From the NCBI GenBank assembly GCA_015709495.1, contig CP054189.1, forward strand, positions 1,798,001-1,862,000: a stretch of DNA of 64,000 nt, in the 5' to 3' direction. A program made the position numbers and the translations under genes. Under the pieces are notes generated by a model, which ran no database searches, was not told the origin of the DNA, and was given only the letters and a program-made list of their open reading frames with translations. Of this stretch, positions 33,584 through 42,046 are shown piece after piece. The stretch comes from Chthonomonadaceae bacterium (GTDB lineage: Bacteria; Armatimonadota; Fimbriimonadia; Fimbriimonadales; Fimbriimonadaceae). Every line of letters begins with the position of its first letter. Within the stretch, counting starts at the first letter, position 1.

Positions 33584-34756
33584 ATGTCCCGCAGCGAATG
33601 GCCCCTCTTGGCCGCCGTGTTTCTGGAAATGACCGGCTTTGGAATGGCGTTTCCGGACATCCAGCTACGGGCAGAGGTGTTTGGCGCGCCGGGACAGATC
33701 ATCGGCGCGGTGTTGGCTTCGTACTTCGTGGTTCAGCTTCTCGTTTCTCCCGCCTGGGGGCGACTGAGCGATCGGGTCGGTAGAAAGCCGGTCCTGCTCG
33801 TGTGTACGGCGCTTTCCGCAGGTTCGATGGTGGTCTATGCGCTTGCCCATACCGTCGAGACGATTCTCCTGAGCCGAGTCGTCGCGGGCCTGGCGGCGGC
33901 AAACGTCGTAGCCGCGCAAGCCTACATCGCGGATGTCAATCGAGGAGTCCAGCTCGAACGTTCGATGGGCCGAATGAGCGCAGCGATGCTCGCCGGGCTG
34001 GTTGCCGGCCCCGCGATTGGGGGTTTCTTGGCGACGGTCGGCGGGAACCAACTCATGGGATTTGCGGCAGCCGGATGCTCCCTGGCTTCGTTGGTTTGGA
34101 TCCTCTTCGGAGTCCGGAGCGTGCCGGTCGTAGCGAGCGCGACGAGCGAAGCTCCTCGGTTGCGCCGCCGGAGTTGGGCGCTCTTGCAGGACACCCCAGG
34201 GCTCATGCGGTTCGTCGCCATCGCCGTCGCTGGCTGGTTCGTGTTGGCGTGCCTCGAAGGAACCTACGGCCGCCTCATCAAGCACAACCTAGGGATGGGC
34301 CAGTTCGAATTTGGGCTCATCTTCAGCTATGAGTCACTGCTGGGCGCAGCGGTCGGGTGGACCCTCGGATGGCTCGCCACAAGGCTGGGCTCAAGCTGGA
34401 TGCTGAAGGGGGGCTACCTCCTACAAGCGATCGGTTTGCTCGCGATGCCGTTCGCACCGGGTTTCGGGGTGCTGCTCCTGGCCTCCACCTTCTATGCGTT
34501 TGGGATCGGAGTCACGAACCCGACGATCAACTCCGTTTGCAGCAAAATGACCTCGAACGAACGGCAAGGCGAGTTGTTTGGAGTCTTGCAAGCGGCGAGG
34601 TCGGTCGGCTTCGTGGCGGGCCCGATCTTGGGTGGCGCGTTCTTCGACGTACTTCCCGGATTGCCCTACTACGTTGCGGCGGGAGTGGCGGCGATCGCGG
34701 CGCTCATGGTCGTCGCGCCGCAAGAGGAAACGGCCCCCGAAAGCGCCCCCAGTTGA
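33584..34756 (+). CDS. MFS transporter, drug-efflux type
   Basis: 390 residues, about 12 transmembrane helices. The cytoplasmic motif A GRLSDRVGRKPVLL sits between helices 2 and 3, and a second, weaker copy lies between helices 8 and 9. The MTGFGMAFPDIQLRAEVFGA start resembles TetA/MdtG-like proton antiporters. The substrate is unknown. The ATG at 33584 is directly preceded by GGGAG; the frame is open to 33545, but that part is basic and unlike an MFS start. It converges with the CBM9 gene, stops six bases apart. Residues 1-65 lack the usual long cytoplasmic tail. Confidence 0.88.
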   Translation: MSRSEWPLLAAVFLEMTGFGMAFPDIQLRAEVFGAPGQIIGAVLASYFVVQLLVSPAWGRLSDRVGRKPVLLVCTALSAGSMVVYALAHTVETILLSRVVAGLAAANVVAAQAYIADVNRGVQLERSMGRMSAAMLAGLVAGPAIGGFLATVGGNQLMGFAAAGCSLASLVWILFGVRSVPVVASATSEAPRLRRRSWALLQDTPGLMRFVAIAVAGWFVLACLEGTYGRLIKHNLGMGQFEFGLIFSYESLLGAAVGWTLGWLATRLGSSWMLKGGYLLQAIGLLAMPFAPGFGVLLLASTFYAFGIGVTNPTINSVCSKMTSNERQGELFGVLQAARSVGFVAGPILGGAFFDVLPGLPYYVAAGVAAIAALMVVAPQEETAPESAPS

Positions 34757-34762
34757 TGCCGT

Positions 34763-35914
34763 CTAGGGCGATCCAGTGAGCCTTGAGTCGCTGCGAACGG
34801 TCCACAGCGCACCTGTAGCGCCCCGGGCCCGCGCCACGAACCCGTCGAGCGTCCGCTGATGCTCGGCGTCCTTAAAGCGGAAGAGGTGGTTCCCGGCCTC
34901 TCCCAGATCCTCCAGCTTGAGCGCATACGTTCCGGACTCGCTGAATCGCGCTTTCTGAGCGTGGTACACGCCCATCAGCGCCTTGCGGACCTCCTCATCC
35001 GGGTCGCGGCGAAACACATCGGCGCCAGGACCGTGAGTCGAAAACTGAACGTAGCCCCACATTTCAGGCCGGTGCATGTCGATCGCCCCTTGCGGTGACC
35101 AGACCCTGTTGTCCTCTTTCGATCCTTCGACCTTGCGGTACTTGCCTGCCGAAACCTCCAATCGCCACTGAACCCTCGAGAAGTTCACTCGCCACTGGTC
35201 GCCGTTGCTTGGGGGGCAGGTCCGACCGGCGCATTCGGCCAGTGCCTTCCAGGGGATCGCCATTTCGAGCGTCCAGCGACGGTCCATATCGGACGGGTCG
35301 TTGAGCGTGCCGTCGAGCCAGACCGCGGACTTCAGCCCCGCGATGTCCCACCCGTTTACGGCAGGCCCCCCGTCGCGGTACGGCTTGACGAGCAAAAGGT
35401 CCCAAACGGTGTTCAGAGCGTTGATCTCGATCTCGTAGTACTGGTGATTATCGCCGTCGGGGTCGATAAACACCTCGAAGTCGTTGTCGTGGAAGATCAC
35501 GCTGTCGCGCTTGGTGAGCGTGCCCCAAAGATGCGGCTCTTCGAGTTCTGCGGCTATATAGAAGTGCTCGTCGTCCCAGAGCATCTTGGCTCGAGTTCGG
35601 AACCTGGGCTCGGGCTGGGAGTCCCCCCCGATGTCGACGAAGTCGGTAGTCCATTCGGCTGCCCCCCATTCGGCGTCGTCGAGCCTGCCATCGATCGTAA
35701 GGGGCGAAGAAGCCCGGTAGCAAACGTAGCCCAAGGGGTATTGCACGGCCGCAAAGTTACCCTCGGACGGTCGTTCGAGTGAGGGGTCGGGTGCGAAGGC
35801 CATCGAAACGAGGGCGGCGAGCCCTAGCACGAGCGAAGGCTTGAACCCAAGGGCCGCCCGACGGGTCGTCGACCGCTCACGCAAGGAGCCGGACCTCACC
35901 CGAGGCCATGTCAT
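34763..35914 (-). CDS. Secreted CBM9-like carbohydrate-binding protein
   Basis: 383 residues. A hydrophobic segment (PSLVLGLAALVSMAFA, about 26-41) looks like a signal peptide. The main domain (about 60-290) fits the CBM9 pattern: PLTIDGRLDDAEWGAAEWT, AKMLWDDEHFYIAAELEEPHLWG, NDFEVFIDPDGDNHQYYEIEINALNTVWDL, and WRVNFSRVQWR. CBM9 binds sugar ends or is found in secreted proteins of unknown substrate. The C-terminal 70 residues (DVFRRDPDEEVRKALMGVYHAQ) form a separate helical region. The ATG at 35914 overlaps the upstream carbonic-anhydrase gene by 38 bases; GTG 35899 or TTG 35884 are alternatives. Confidence 0.82.
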   Translation of the reverse strand: MTWPRVRSGSLRERSTTRRAALGFKPSLVLGLAALVSMAFAPDPSLERPSEGNFAAVQYPLGYVCYRASSPLTIDGRLDDAEWGAAEWTTDFVDIGGDSQPEPRFRTRAKMLWDDEHFYIAAELEEPHLWGTLTKRDSVIFHDNDFEVFIDPDGDNHQYYEIEINALNTVWDLLLVKPYRDGGPAVNGWDIAGLKSAVWLDGTLNDPSDMDRRWTLEMAIPWKALAECAGRTCPPSNGDQWRVNFSRVQWRLEVSAGKYRKVEGSKEDNRVWSPQGAIDMHRPEMWGYVQFSTHGPGADVFRRDPDEEVRKALMGVYHAQKARFSESGTYALKLEDLGEAGNHLFRFKDAEHQRTLDGFVARARGATGALWTVRSDSRLTGSP

Positions 35915-36452
35915 AGAGCATCGTAATCACGCGTGTCTTGCCCTCAGACTCCGCTTGGCGAAGGATGGGCGTGTTGTCGCTGATCTTCAGCGCGGCGTAG
36001 GTAGCGTTGAGACAGATCGCCCGTTCGAGTTCGGACTGCCCGGTTTCGTCCTGGACGCCGGTGACCGCTCGCTGGATCTCCGACCGGAGAGCGGGCCCCA
36101 TCTGCGAAGCGGATCCCTCGATCACCCTAGTCACCGCTAGACACCCGGTATGGGCCATTACGACGACCAAGGGCACTTGAAACTCGCGCACGGCCATATC
36201 GGCGACCCACAGGGAGCTTTCCGCAGCGACGTTGCCCGGCACACGGCAAGCAAAGATCGATCCCAGTCCCAAGTCGAAAACTACGTTCGGCGACACGCGG
36301 CTATCGCTGCAAGCGACCACCGCTGCGATCGGAGTTTGTCCTTCGGCGAGTCGTTGCAGGTCAGAGGGGCCGTAGGTTCGCCGCTGACTGTCGCCTGAGC
36401 GAAATCGCTTGTTCCCTTCGAGCAGAATCGCCAGAGCTTCATCGGGTGTCAT
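35877..36452 (-). CDS. Beta-carbonic anhydrase
   Basis: 191 residues. Zinc ligands are Cys48 in ACSDSRV (with Asp50/Arg52 forming the catalytic dyad), His101 and Cys104 in HTGC. It interconverts CO2 and bicarbonate. GNVAAESSLWVAD and VVVMAHTGC fit the common bacterial type. No signal peptide, so cytoplasmic. Its stop overlaps the start of the CBM9 gene, suggesting a shared message though the functions look unrelated. ATG at 36452. Confidence 0.93.
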   Translation of the reverse strand: MTPDEALAILLEGNKRFRSGDSQRRTYGPSDLQRLAEGQTPIAAVVACSDSRVSPNVVFDLGLGSIFACRVPGNVAAESSLWVADMAVREFQVPLVVVMAHTGCLAVTRVIEGSASQMGPALRSEIQRAVTGVQDETGQSELERAICLNATYAALKISDNTPILRQAESEGKTRVITMLYDMASGEVRLLA

Positions 36453-36503
36453 CGCTGCCAGGATTATGGCAACGATGGGCGCGCCGGGGCTTGACGGACG
36501 GGG

Positions 36504-36857
36504 TCAGGCTGCGTAAATGGCCGCTCCCTTCTTGGAAGACGAAACGGCCTCGCGGCCTCGCGACCGGCACATTCGCTCGATCTCGCGGTCGTCCGTAGTC
36601 GAGAACGCCGAGTGAGCGATCACGGAGTACAGCGCCATCGTGGCGCGTCTCTCAGCAGGAAGGTCTCGCCAGCCCCGAACCCGCTTGCTGGCCCACTGGT
36701 CGACTTGCGCGGCCAGCGCCCAAACGAGAGCGTCCTTCCGCCGACCTTTCGGCATCGCCGCCAGCCTTGCCAGCGAGTCTCGAAGCCGTTCTGCGTTGGC
36801 GTCGAACACCGGCTCAAGGGCAAGAAACGTAATACCGATCGATCCGTCAAGTTTCAT
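36504..36857 (-). CDS. Hypothetical protein
   Basis: 117 residues, mostly helical and basic (RLRDSLARLAAMPKGRRKDALVWALAAQVDQWASKRVRGW). No domain I recognise, no signal peptide, no membrane helix. It ends in a Lys/Ser-rich stretch (SSSKKGAAIYAA). Positioned 51 bases upstream of the carbonic-anhydrase gene on the same strand. GC codon use is like its neighbours. Kept because the frame is open with a sensible ATG and neither neighbour overlaps it; the function is unknown. Confidence 0.55.
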   Translation of the reverse strand: MKLDGSIGITFLALEPVFDANAERLRDSLARLAAMPKGRRKDALVWALAAQVDQWASKRVRGWRDLPAERRATMALYSVIAHSAFSTTDDREIERMCRSRGREAVSSSKKGAAIYAA

Positions 36858-37025
36858 GGTCTCAGGTTACACTTCAATTGACGAAACCGCCGTAACTATT
36901 GATGCGCTTGTTTGTGCAGTTTTTCCCCTGAGGAAATGCCACAGAGAAACCGATAGCGGCTGAAACGCATTACGGGGAGTAGCCCTTTCCGGGCGAAGAA
37001 TGAAGAGAGAAGGCGCGTTCGGAAC

Positions 37026-37433
37026 ATGGAACTCGACTCTGGCATCGTTTTCGTTTTGGCGCTTTTGGCCCTGACCTTCGGGTCGGTCCTGCTTGCCGGC
37101 TACGCGTACTTTCTGTATCTTGCCGGCGTGAGGCTCAGCCATACCAGGTTGCGAAGGCTGAACCGTTTCGTCGCGATGACCCTGATCGGGGGCGCTTGCG
37201 TCCTGGTCGTGACTCTCGGCGTCTTGGCGCTGCCGGTCGAGAACTTCTTCCGAATCGTTCTTGCCATTTGCCTGGTGTTCATTCACACCCAACCCACTTG
37301 CGTCGGCTACTACGCCGGTATCGAAATGAAGCGGATCGAGGACTCGAAGCGGTTCGCCAAGAACGTGGACGATTGGCTCGCGGATTGGGAATGCGGCTCG
37401 ATCGGCGCCTCCCCCGACGATTCGAGCCAATGA
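37026..37433 (+). CDS. Small hypothetical membrane protein
   Basis: 135 residues. Three hydrophobic helices are visible: IVFVLALLALTFGSVLLAGYAYFLYLAGV (about 6-34), FVAMTLIGGACVLVVTLGVLALPV (about 49-72), and FFRIVLAICLVFIHTQPTCVGYYAG (about 75-99). A charged tail (MKRIEDSKRFAKNVDDWLADWECG) follows. No family recognised. It precedes a small ORF and a MarR-family gene on the same strand, with gaps of 40 and 12 bases. A role in this cluster cannot be inferred from sequence. Confidence 0.65.
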   Translation: MELDSGIVFVLALLALTFGSVLLAGYAYFLYLAGVRLSHTRLRRLNRFVAMTLIGGACVLVVTLGVLALPVENFFRIVLAICLVFIHTQPTCVGYYAGIEMKRIEDSKRFAKNVDDWLADWECGSIGASPDDSSQ

Positions 37434-37473
37434 GGGCGAGGCGCGCGGCCTCAATTGTGGAATAGACCCCTTT

Positions 37474-37698
37474 GTGGGTTCGTGCGCGAGTTGTTCGCTG
37501 ATTTCGAGTGCGTCGGCGCTGATGCAGTCCGCTTCGGAGCGGCTGGTGCGCCAGTCCGATCAACTCGTGAACGGCGATGGGGACTTGGTGGAACTCGCGG
37601 TCGAGCTCTCGAAGGCCAAACTGGAATCGCAGCTCGGAGTCGAACTCGCTCGCACCGCCAACGATCATCTAGGTACCCTCATCGATATCCTTGCGTGA
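37474..37698 (+). CDS. Small hypothetical protein, YjfB-like in outline
   Basis: 74 residues from a GTG. After a Ser/Ala-rich start it runs as one long amphipathic helix (ERLVRQSDQLVNGDGDLVELAVELSKAKLESQLGVELARTA), ending TLIDILA. Small proteins with a similar layout and end (YjfB) are annotated as putative motility proteins, but this match is weak and no flagellar gene is nearby. The start is uncertain (an internal ATG at 37522 is possible). Coding status rests on its codon pattern and place in a same-strand row. Confidence 0.45.
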   Translation: MGSCASCSLISSASALMQSASERLVRQSDQLVNGDGDLVELAVELSKAKLESQLGVELARTANDHLGTLIDILA

Positions 37699-37710
37699 GC
37701 GCGGGGTACG

Positions 37711-38190
37711 ATGAAGGGTGATATGCCTTCGGATTCCACGCCCCTCGTGGGAAACTCGCTAGTCACCCAAACGACTGTCGTCTCCGATCTCATCGCGAGT
37801 TTTCTCGGCCAGCGGCTCGGCAAGCACTCGCTTTCGCCCGCGCTCTTCGACCTTCTCAGCACGGTCTACACCCTGAAGGACCGTGGCTCCCAGGTCGAGG
37901 TCGCGGAACGGTTGGGCATCAGCGCCGCTTCCACCTCGGAGGCCGTCCGGTTGGCCTCCAACAAGGGACTTCTGGAGCAGGCAGCCGACGGAAGAGACAA
38001 GCGCAGAAAGCGGCTCTTGCTGACCCCCAAGGGCAAGCAGAAGCTTCAATCGGCCCTCGAGGAGCTCCAAGCCGCCGATCAGGCGCTCCTCGAAGGGCTA
38101 AGGGCCGAGGAGGTCGAAGCCGCGATCTCCGTCCTTCGAAAGGCCGAGCAGAACCTCGTGCGAGCGGTTCGTTCCGCGCCTTCCGAGTGA
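37711..38190 (+). CDS. MarR-family transcriptional regulator
   Basis: 159 residues. The winged helix-turn-helix is clear: SPALFDLLSTVYTLKDRGSQVEVAERLGISAASTSEAVRLASNKGLLEQ, then the wing with DGRDKRRKRLLLTPKGKQKL (D-x-R-x-x-x-v-x-L-T). Flanking helices at both ends mediate dimerisation. These proteins repress nearby or own genes until a small ligand binds. No obvious target operator was seen. Starts at ATG 37711 or, with a closer AAGGGTG site, ATG 37723. It follows the small ORF by 12 bases. Confidence 0.85.
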   Translation: MKGDMPSDSTPLVGNSLVTQTTVVSDLIASFLGQRLGKHSLSPALFDLLSTVYTLKDRGSQVEVAERLGISAASTSEAVRLASNKGLLEQAADGRDKRRKRLLLTPKGKQKLQSALEELQAADQALLEGLRAEEVEAAISVLRKAEQNLVRAVRSAPSE

Positions 38191-38279
38191 GCGCGAGACT
38201 TTCCTGCGAATTCACACGAACCTTCGACTCCAAGAGGCCGCTTGATCCGTCCCAAAGAGTACAAAGCAGGGAGTCGAGC

Positions 38280-38651
38280 ATGTTACGAATTGTCGGAGTC
38301 AATCGTCACGAAGATCCAAGGCAGGAGTTTGTGTTGCTCCAGAACCAGGGCACGCTACGCGCACGGCTCCGAGGGCATATTCTCCTCAGCGAAACCGCCA
38401 TCGAATCGGGCGACCTCGAACGCTGGGCGTATGTAATCCCCGACGACGAGATGATCCCGGCGGGGCTTTATGTGCTCGTGTCCACAGGAGCTGGGGTTTC
38501 GCACTGGGCGCGGACGAAGGACGGCGCGCACGTTTACCACGCTTATATGGATCGTTCGGCGTCGGTTTGGTCGCGCAGCGAGGGGCCGGTGCATCTGTCG
38601 AGCCTGCAGCAGTCGTTTTGTGGCCGACGTGAGGCGCTGCTGTTACGGTAG
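38280..38651 (+). CDS. Lamin-tail-domain-like small protein
   Basis: 123 residues from ATG 38280. The pattern LRIVGVNRHEDPRQEFVLLQNQGTLRARLRGHILLS, then IPAGLYVLVSTGAGVSHW, and HVYHAYMDRSASVWSRSEGPVHLSSLQ follows the bacterial lamin-tail (LTD) Ig-like fold: a strand pair, 'LxNxG' turn and a late W-x-x-x-x-x-x-L-x-x-x. No signal peptide, unlike most bacterial LTD proteins. The frame is open to 38187, but homology starts at this ATG. Function unknown. It lies between marR and sufB on the same strand, the latter separated by 123 bases. Confidence 0.65.
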   Translation: MLRIVGVNRHEDPRQEFVLLQNQGTLRARLRGHILLSETAIESGDLERWAYVIPDDEMIPAGLYVLVSTGAGVSHWARTKDGAHVYHAYMDRSASVWSRSEGPVHLSSLQQSFCGRREALLLR

Positions 38652-38774
38652 CCTCCCGACCTCCTCAAACATTGCGCGAGCGTCAACAATCTGCTTGCCC
38701 GCTACGTAGAACTCATGGGTCCTCCTCGGCCAAGAACGCCCCGTTCGGGCCACAATAGGAGGACAACTCGAGCC

Positions 38775-40301
38775 ATGAGCACCACTGAACCCGTTCCCGC
38801 CCCGACCGAAACCGACGACGCGATCCTTGAAAAATTCGCCAACCGCGAATACAAATGGGGCTTCGTCTCCGACGTGGAGAGCGAGACCTTCGCGCCCGGA
38901 CTCAACGAGGACGTCATTCGAGCGCTCAGCGTCAAGAAGGAGGAGCCGGAGTGGATGACCGAGTGGCGACTCAAGGCCTATCGACACTTTCTCACGATGA
39001 CGGAACCCACATGGCCGAACGTGAAGTACGAACCCGTCGACCTTCAATCGGTCAGCTACTATTCCGCTCCCAAGAAGAAACCGGTTCTCGAGTCCCTCGA
39101 GGACGCCGACCCCGAACTGTTGCGAACGTTTGAAAAGCTCGGGATTCCGCTCAAGGAGCAAGAGGTTTTGCTCAACGTTCGGGGCGCGGGCGAGAATCTG
39201 TCTCCTGCCGACGGCGTGGCGAACGTGGCGATCGACGCCGTTTTCGACTCCGTATCGGTCGCCACGACCTACAAAGCTAAGCTAGCCGAACTAGGCATTA
39301 TCTTCTGCTCGATGTCCGAGGCGATTCGGGAGCACCCCGATTTGGTGCGGCAGTACCTAGGCTCGGTCGTGCCCTACAGCGACAACTACTTCGCGACGCT
39401 CAACTCGGCAGTATTCAGCGATGGCTCGTTCGTGTATGTGCCGAAGGGCGTTCGCTGCCCGATGGAGCTCTCAACGTACTTCCGAATCAACGCGATGCAG
39501 ACCGGGCAGTTCGAGCGAACCTTAATCGTCGCGGACGAGGGAGCGTTCGTGTCGTATTTGGAGGGGTGTACCGCGCCGATGCGCGACGAGAACCAGCTTC
39601 ATGCGGCCGTGGTCGAACTCGTCGCCCTGAAAGACGCCACCGTCAAGTATTCCACGGTGCAGAACTGGTATCCGGGCGATCCCCAGACCGGTAAGGGCGG
39701 GATCTTCAACTTCGTTACCAAGCGCGGAAAGTGCGACGGCGCTAACTCGAAAATCACCTGGACGCAGGTCGAAACCGGTTCGGCGATCACTTGGAAATAC
39801 CCGAGCGTGATCCTGAAGGGCGACAACTCGGTGGGCGAGTTCTACAGCGTGGCGCTGACGGCCAACAAGCAACAGGCCGATACCGGCACGAAGATGATCC
39901 ATATCGGCAAGAACACCAAGTCCACGATCGTGAGCAAGGGCATCTCGGCAGGCAATGGGCAAAACACGTACCGCGGGCTCGTCCGCGTCAACCCCGGCGC
40001 CGAGGGCGCGCGAAACTACAGCCAGTGCGACTCGATGCTGATGGGTGACCGGTGCGGCGCGCACACGTTTCCGTACATTGAGGTGAAGAACCGCACCGCG
40101 ACCGTCGAGCACGAGGCCAGCACCACCAAGATCGGCGAGGATCAGATCTTCTACTGCAACCAGCGCGGCATCCCCACCGAGGACGCGGTCAACATGATCG
40201 TCTCGGGGTTCTGCAAAGAGGTCTTCCGCGAGCTTCCTATGGAATTCGCCGTCGAGGCGCAGAAGCTGCTGGGTGTATCCTTGGAAGGGAGCGTTGGGTA
40301 G
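38775..40301 (+). CDS. sufB: Fe-S cluster assembly scaffold SufB
   Basis: 508 residues. It forms the SufB half of the SufBC2D scaffold on which Fe-S clusters are built. Typical segments are [80 protein letters not shown], and [24 protein letters not shown]. The C-terminal Cys of [10 protein letters not shown] and the Glu/His positions match the family. A GGAGG site lies about 13 bases before the ATG, a little far. No sufC, sufD, sufS or sufU is adjacent in the window, unlike the usual operon. A small ORF starts two bases after the stop. Confidence 0.93.
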   Translation: MSTTEPVPAPTETDDAILEKFANREYKWGFVSDVESETFAPGLNEDVIRALSVKKEEPEWMTEWRLKAYRHFLTMTEPTWPNVKYEPVDLQSVSYYSAPKKKPVLESLEDADPELLRTFEKLGIPLKEQEVLLNVRGAGENLSPADGVANVAIDAVFDSVSVATTYKAKLAELGIIFCSMSEAIREHPDLVRQYLGSVVPYSDNYFATLNSAVFSDGSFVYVPKGVRCPMELSTYFRINAMQTGQFERTLIVADEGAFVSYLEGCTAPMRDENQLHAAVVELVALKDATVKYSTVQNWYPGDPQTGKGGIFNFVTKRGKCDGANSKITWTQVETGSAITWKYPSVILKGDNSVGEFYSVALTANKQQADTGTKMIHIGKNTKSTIVSKGISAGNGQNTYRGLVRVNPGAEGARNYSQCDSMLMGDRCGAHTFPYIEVKNRTATVEHEASTTKIGEDQIFYCNQRGIPTEDAVNMIVSGFCKEVFRELPMEFAVEAQKLLGVSLEGSVG

Positions 40302-40303
40302 GC

Positions 40304-40507
40304 ATGAGTAGTGAGACGAGGAAGGGCTGGACGATCAGAATCTTTTGTAGCGAAGAAGAGGCTGATGCCGACGATCGGGTCTATTACGCTTCGCTTTCGG
40401 GCCAGGAGAGATTGAATCTACTTCTGGACCTGCTGCGTCGCTGGGGGAAAACCGATGAACGAGGATTTGAAAGAGTTCTTGAGATGTCTCAACCGCAATC
40501 GGGTTGA
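40304..40507 (+). CDS. Small partner protein of nucleotidyltransferase module
   Basis: 67 residues. The segment EEEADADDRVYYASLSGQERLNLLLDLLRRW is of a type I have seen encoded directly before AbiEii-like nucleotidyltransferases (D-x-x-Y-Y-x-S-L-x-x-x-E-R-L). It overlaps the next gene by 53 bases, implying coupled translation. Starting two bases after the sufB stop, it may ride on the sufB message. Whether it acts as an antitoxin or structural partner cannot be told. Homology to published toxin-antitoxin pairs is recalled, not tested. Confidence 0.65.
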   Translation: MSSETRKGWTIRIFCSEEEADADDRVYYASLSGQERLNLLLDLLRRWGKTDERGFERVLEMSQPQSG

Positions 40508-40895
40508 ATTCCTCATCATTGGCGCCCACGCTCTAGCCTTTCATGGATTGCCCCGCTTTACGGAAGACCTCGACCTTTGGCTTTCGAAGAGCAAGGAAAA
40601 TGCGCGTCGGCTCTCAGAGGCGCTCTCGGAATTCGGCACGCCGTTTCCAGAGGGTGGCGAGCAGGAGTGGTTGGGCGATCGCAAGATGATCCGTTTGGGC
40701 CATCCCCCAAACAGGATCGACCTATTGAACTTCGGCCCGGAGATCCCATTTGAGGTCGCCTACGCCCGGGGGCTGGAGGCGGAGATGGAAGGGGTGCCGG
40801 TGACGATAATATGTCGAGAGGATTTCATTCGCTCTAAGCGCGACGCTGGGCGTGCCAAGGACCTGCGCGACCTCGAAGAGATTGGGGAGGCGTAG
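40455..40895 (+). CDS. Nucleotidyltransferase-fold protein (AbiEii/MNT-like)
   Basis: 146 residues. EFLIIGAHALAFHGLPRFTEDLDLWLS matches the MNT signature (hydrophobic strand, G-x-x-A/H-L, then T-x-D-L-D). In this fold the two Asp of E-D-L-D coordinate metal and nucleotide. RIDLLNFGPEIPFEVAYARGLEAEMEGVPVTIICREDFIRSKRDAGRAKDLRDLEEI completes the domain; the last helix K-x-x-x-G-R-x-K-D-x-x-D is typical of type IV toxins and related proteins. Paired with the small upstream gene. It may be a toxin or a defence effector. Confidence 0.8.
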   Translation: MNEDLKEFLRCLNRNRVEFLIIGAHALAFHGLPRFTEDLDLWLSKSKENARRLSEALSEFGTPFPEGGEQEWLGDRKMIRLGHPPNRIDLLNFGPEIPFEVAYARGLEAEMEGVPVTIICREDFIRSKRDAGRAKDLRDLEEIGEA

Positions 40896-40963
40896 GTCCC
40901 AGCGAGAATCTACTTTCTCAATGGCTGTTCGAACAACGGAGCGGTTCAATCGTAGAAATCAGA

Positions 40964-41176
40964 ATGGAAATACCGAAAACTCCCCTTTTCGATGCTGGCA
41001 TTCTACGACCTTGCGTCCCGATCAACCCAATTGACATCAGATTCCCGAGGAAGTACCGGGCGAACGGCGTTCGGCGCGGACTGATTCACTACTCCGAGGA
41101 CGAGGTGCCCGACTTCGTTTGGATCATCGAGTTTTCAAATGGTGAAGCGAGGACACACCGGATACCCAAGAAGTGA
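40964..41176 (+). CDS. Small hypothetical protein
   Basis: 70 residues, compact, with aromatic and charged pairs (RFPRKYRANGVRRGLIHYSEDEVPDFVWIIEFSNGEARTHRIPKK). No recognised domain, no signal peptide or membrane helix. It overlaps the following ORF by 38 bases, so the two may be coupled. It lies within the accessory stretch after the nucleotidyltransferase gene. Probable but unproven gene. Confidence 0.45.
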   Translation: MEIPKTPLFDAGILRPCVPINPIDIRFPRKYRANGVRRGLIHYSEDEVPDFVWIIEFSNGEARTHRIPKK

Positions 41177-41450
41177 GCAAGTTTTGAGGAGATTCTGGCC
41201 CAAGAAGCCTAAGCAGGTTTCGATTGTAGGTTCGGTCGTGCGTCAGGGTGATGAACTAGTCCTGCTCATCCCATTGGCCGTGGGCGGTGACGTGCTGGCA
41301 GAGTACGCAAAGGGAATCAGTGAAGTGCGCGGGGAGCACCTGCGGGTGCCCGTACCGTCTTGGCTGGCCGAGAAACTCGGGATACGAGAAGGTAGTCAGG
41401 TTATCGTCGACAACTTCGAGGGGAAGTTTCGGATTACTCGCGATGATTGA
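41139..41450 (+). CDS. Small AbrB-like or hypothetical protein
   Basis: 103 residues. The C-terminal half, LRVPVPSWLAEKLGIREGSQVIVDNFEGKFRITR, has the swapped-hairpin outline of AbrB/SpoVT DNA-binding proteins (I-P-x-x-L-A-x-x-L-G-I-x-x-G-x-x-V). The N-terminal half contains VSIVGSVVRQGDELVLLIPL, an unassigned beta-rich part. The start is uncertain: ATG at 41139 overlaps the upstream ORF, while TTG at 41187 would give a shorter form. If real it may act as a local regulator or antitoxin. Confidence 0.5.
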   Translation: MVKRGHTGYPRSEQVLRRFWPKKPKQVSIVGSVVRQGDELVLLIPLAVGGDVLAEYAKGISEVRGEHLRVPVPSWLAEKLGIREGSQVIVDNFEGKFRITRDD

Positions 41451-41577
41451 TGTGCCTTGCGGCGACGAACTCGAGTGCTCATGGACGAACAGTACTAGGA
41501 CTGACCAATCTGCGATACCTTGAGCTTGAAATGCAGTAATCGCTCGCAAGCGTTCTTGTTCAAACCGTCGTATTAGC

Positions 41578-41883
41578 TCAGAAGTGATCGCAACCGACCC
41601 GATCGGGAAGCCCTCGGATTTCGGTCCAGTACTCCTTCCTCACGTCCTCGTCGATCCAAACTGGCTTGCCGCTAACATAGAGGCGGTCGTCGCCCTTGCG
41701 CCTGCAGCCCGAGATCCAATACTTCTGGCCGGTCTCAACGTTGTAGTAGTTGGCTTTGTAGCCTCCCTTTAGGCTCCTAAACTGCTTGCCCCCGTAATAT
41801 AGCGTGGCGCCGGTCTTGGACATTCGGACACGTCCGATGCGGGCGTCATCGCTGTTGAGCTGATCCTTGCGCTCAATGTACAT
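41578..41883 (-). CDS. Conserved small hypothetical protein
   Basis: 101 residues from ATG 41883. The order ARIGRVRMSKTGATLYYGGKQFRSLKGG, NYYNVETGQKYWISGCRRKGDDRLY, then IDEDVRKEYWTEIRGLPDR is a small protein family I recall as widely distributed and often mislabelled (for example as a deoxyxylulose-phosphate synthase). It has no catalytic motif. The longer frame to 41934 is rejected because the family starts at MYIERK. Isolated, in the accessory region, on the opposite strand from its neighbours. Function unknown. Confidence 0.7.
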   Translation of the reverse strand: MYIERKDQLNSDDARIGRVRMSKTGATLYYGGKQFRSLKGGYKANYYNVETGQKYWISGCRRKGDDRLYVSGKPVWIDEDVRKEYWTEIRGLPDRVGCDHF

Positions 41884-41977
41884 GATGCGTTCTTTGAGCC
41901 TTGGTCGATGGGTCACGGTGCATCCATTATGCACTCAGTCCACGCCTTTCTTGCAAAACGGGCCCGGCGACCAAGCC

Positions 41978-42008
41978 GGGTGGCAAGTGTGAACGCTCCA
42001 GCGTTTCA
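41978..42008 (+). repeat. Palindromic repeat family B, copy 2
   Basis: GGGTGGCAAGTGTGAACGCT heads a hairpin: GAACGCT and AGCGTTTC pair around CC. The stem differs from copy 3 (GAACGCCC/GGGCGTC) at paired positions, so base pairing is conserved through compensatory change. Located in the gene-free stretch 41884-42208. Confidence 0.65.
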
Positions 42009-42046
42009 GCCTTGGGTTCCATGGTCTCCCTGAATCGCCGCTACCT

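Noticed and set aside
36858-37025. Possible small gene between 36858 and 37025
   Set aside because: No frame with a plausible start and length; treated as a divergent promoter region.
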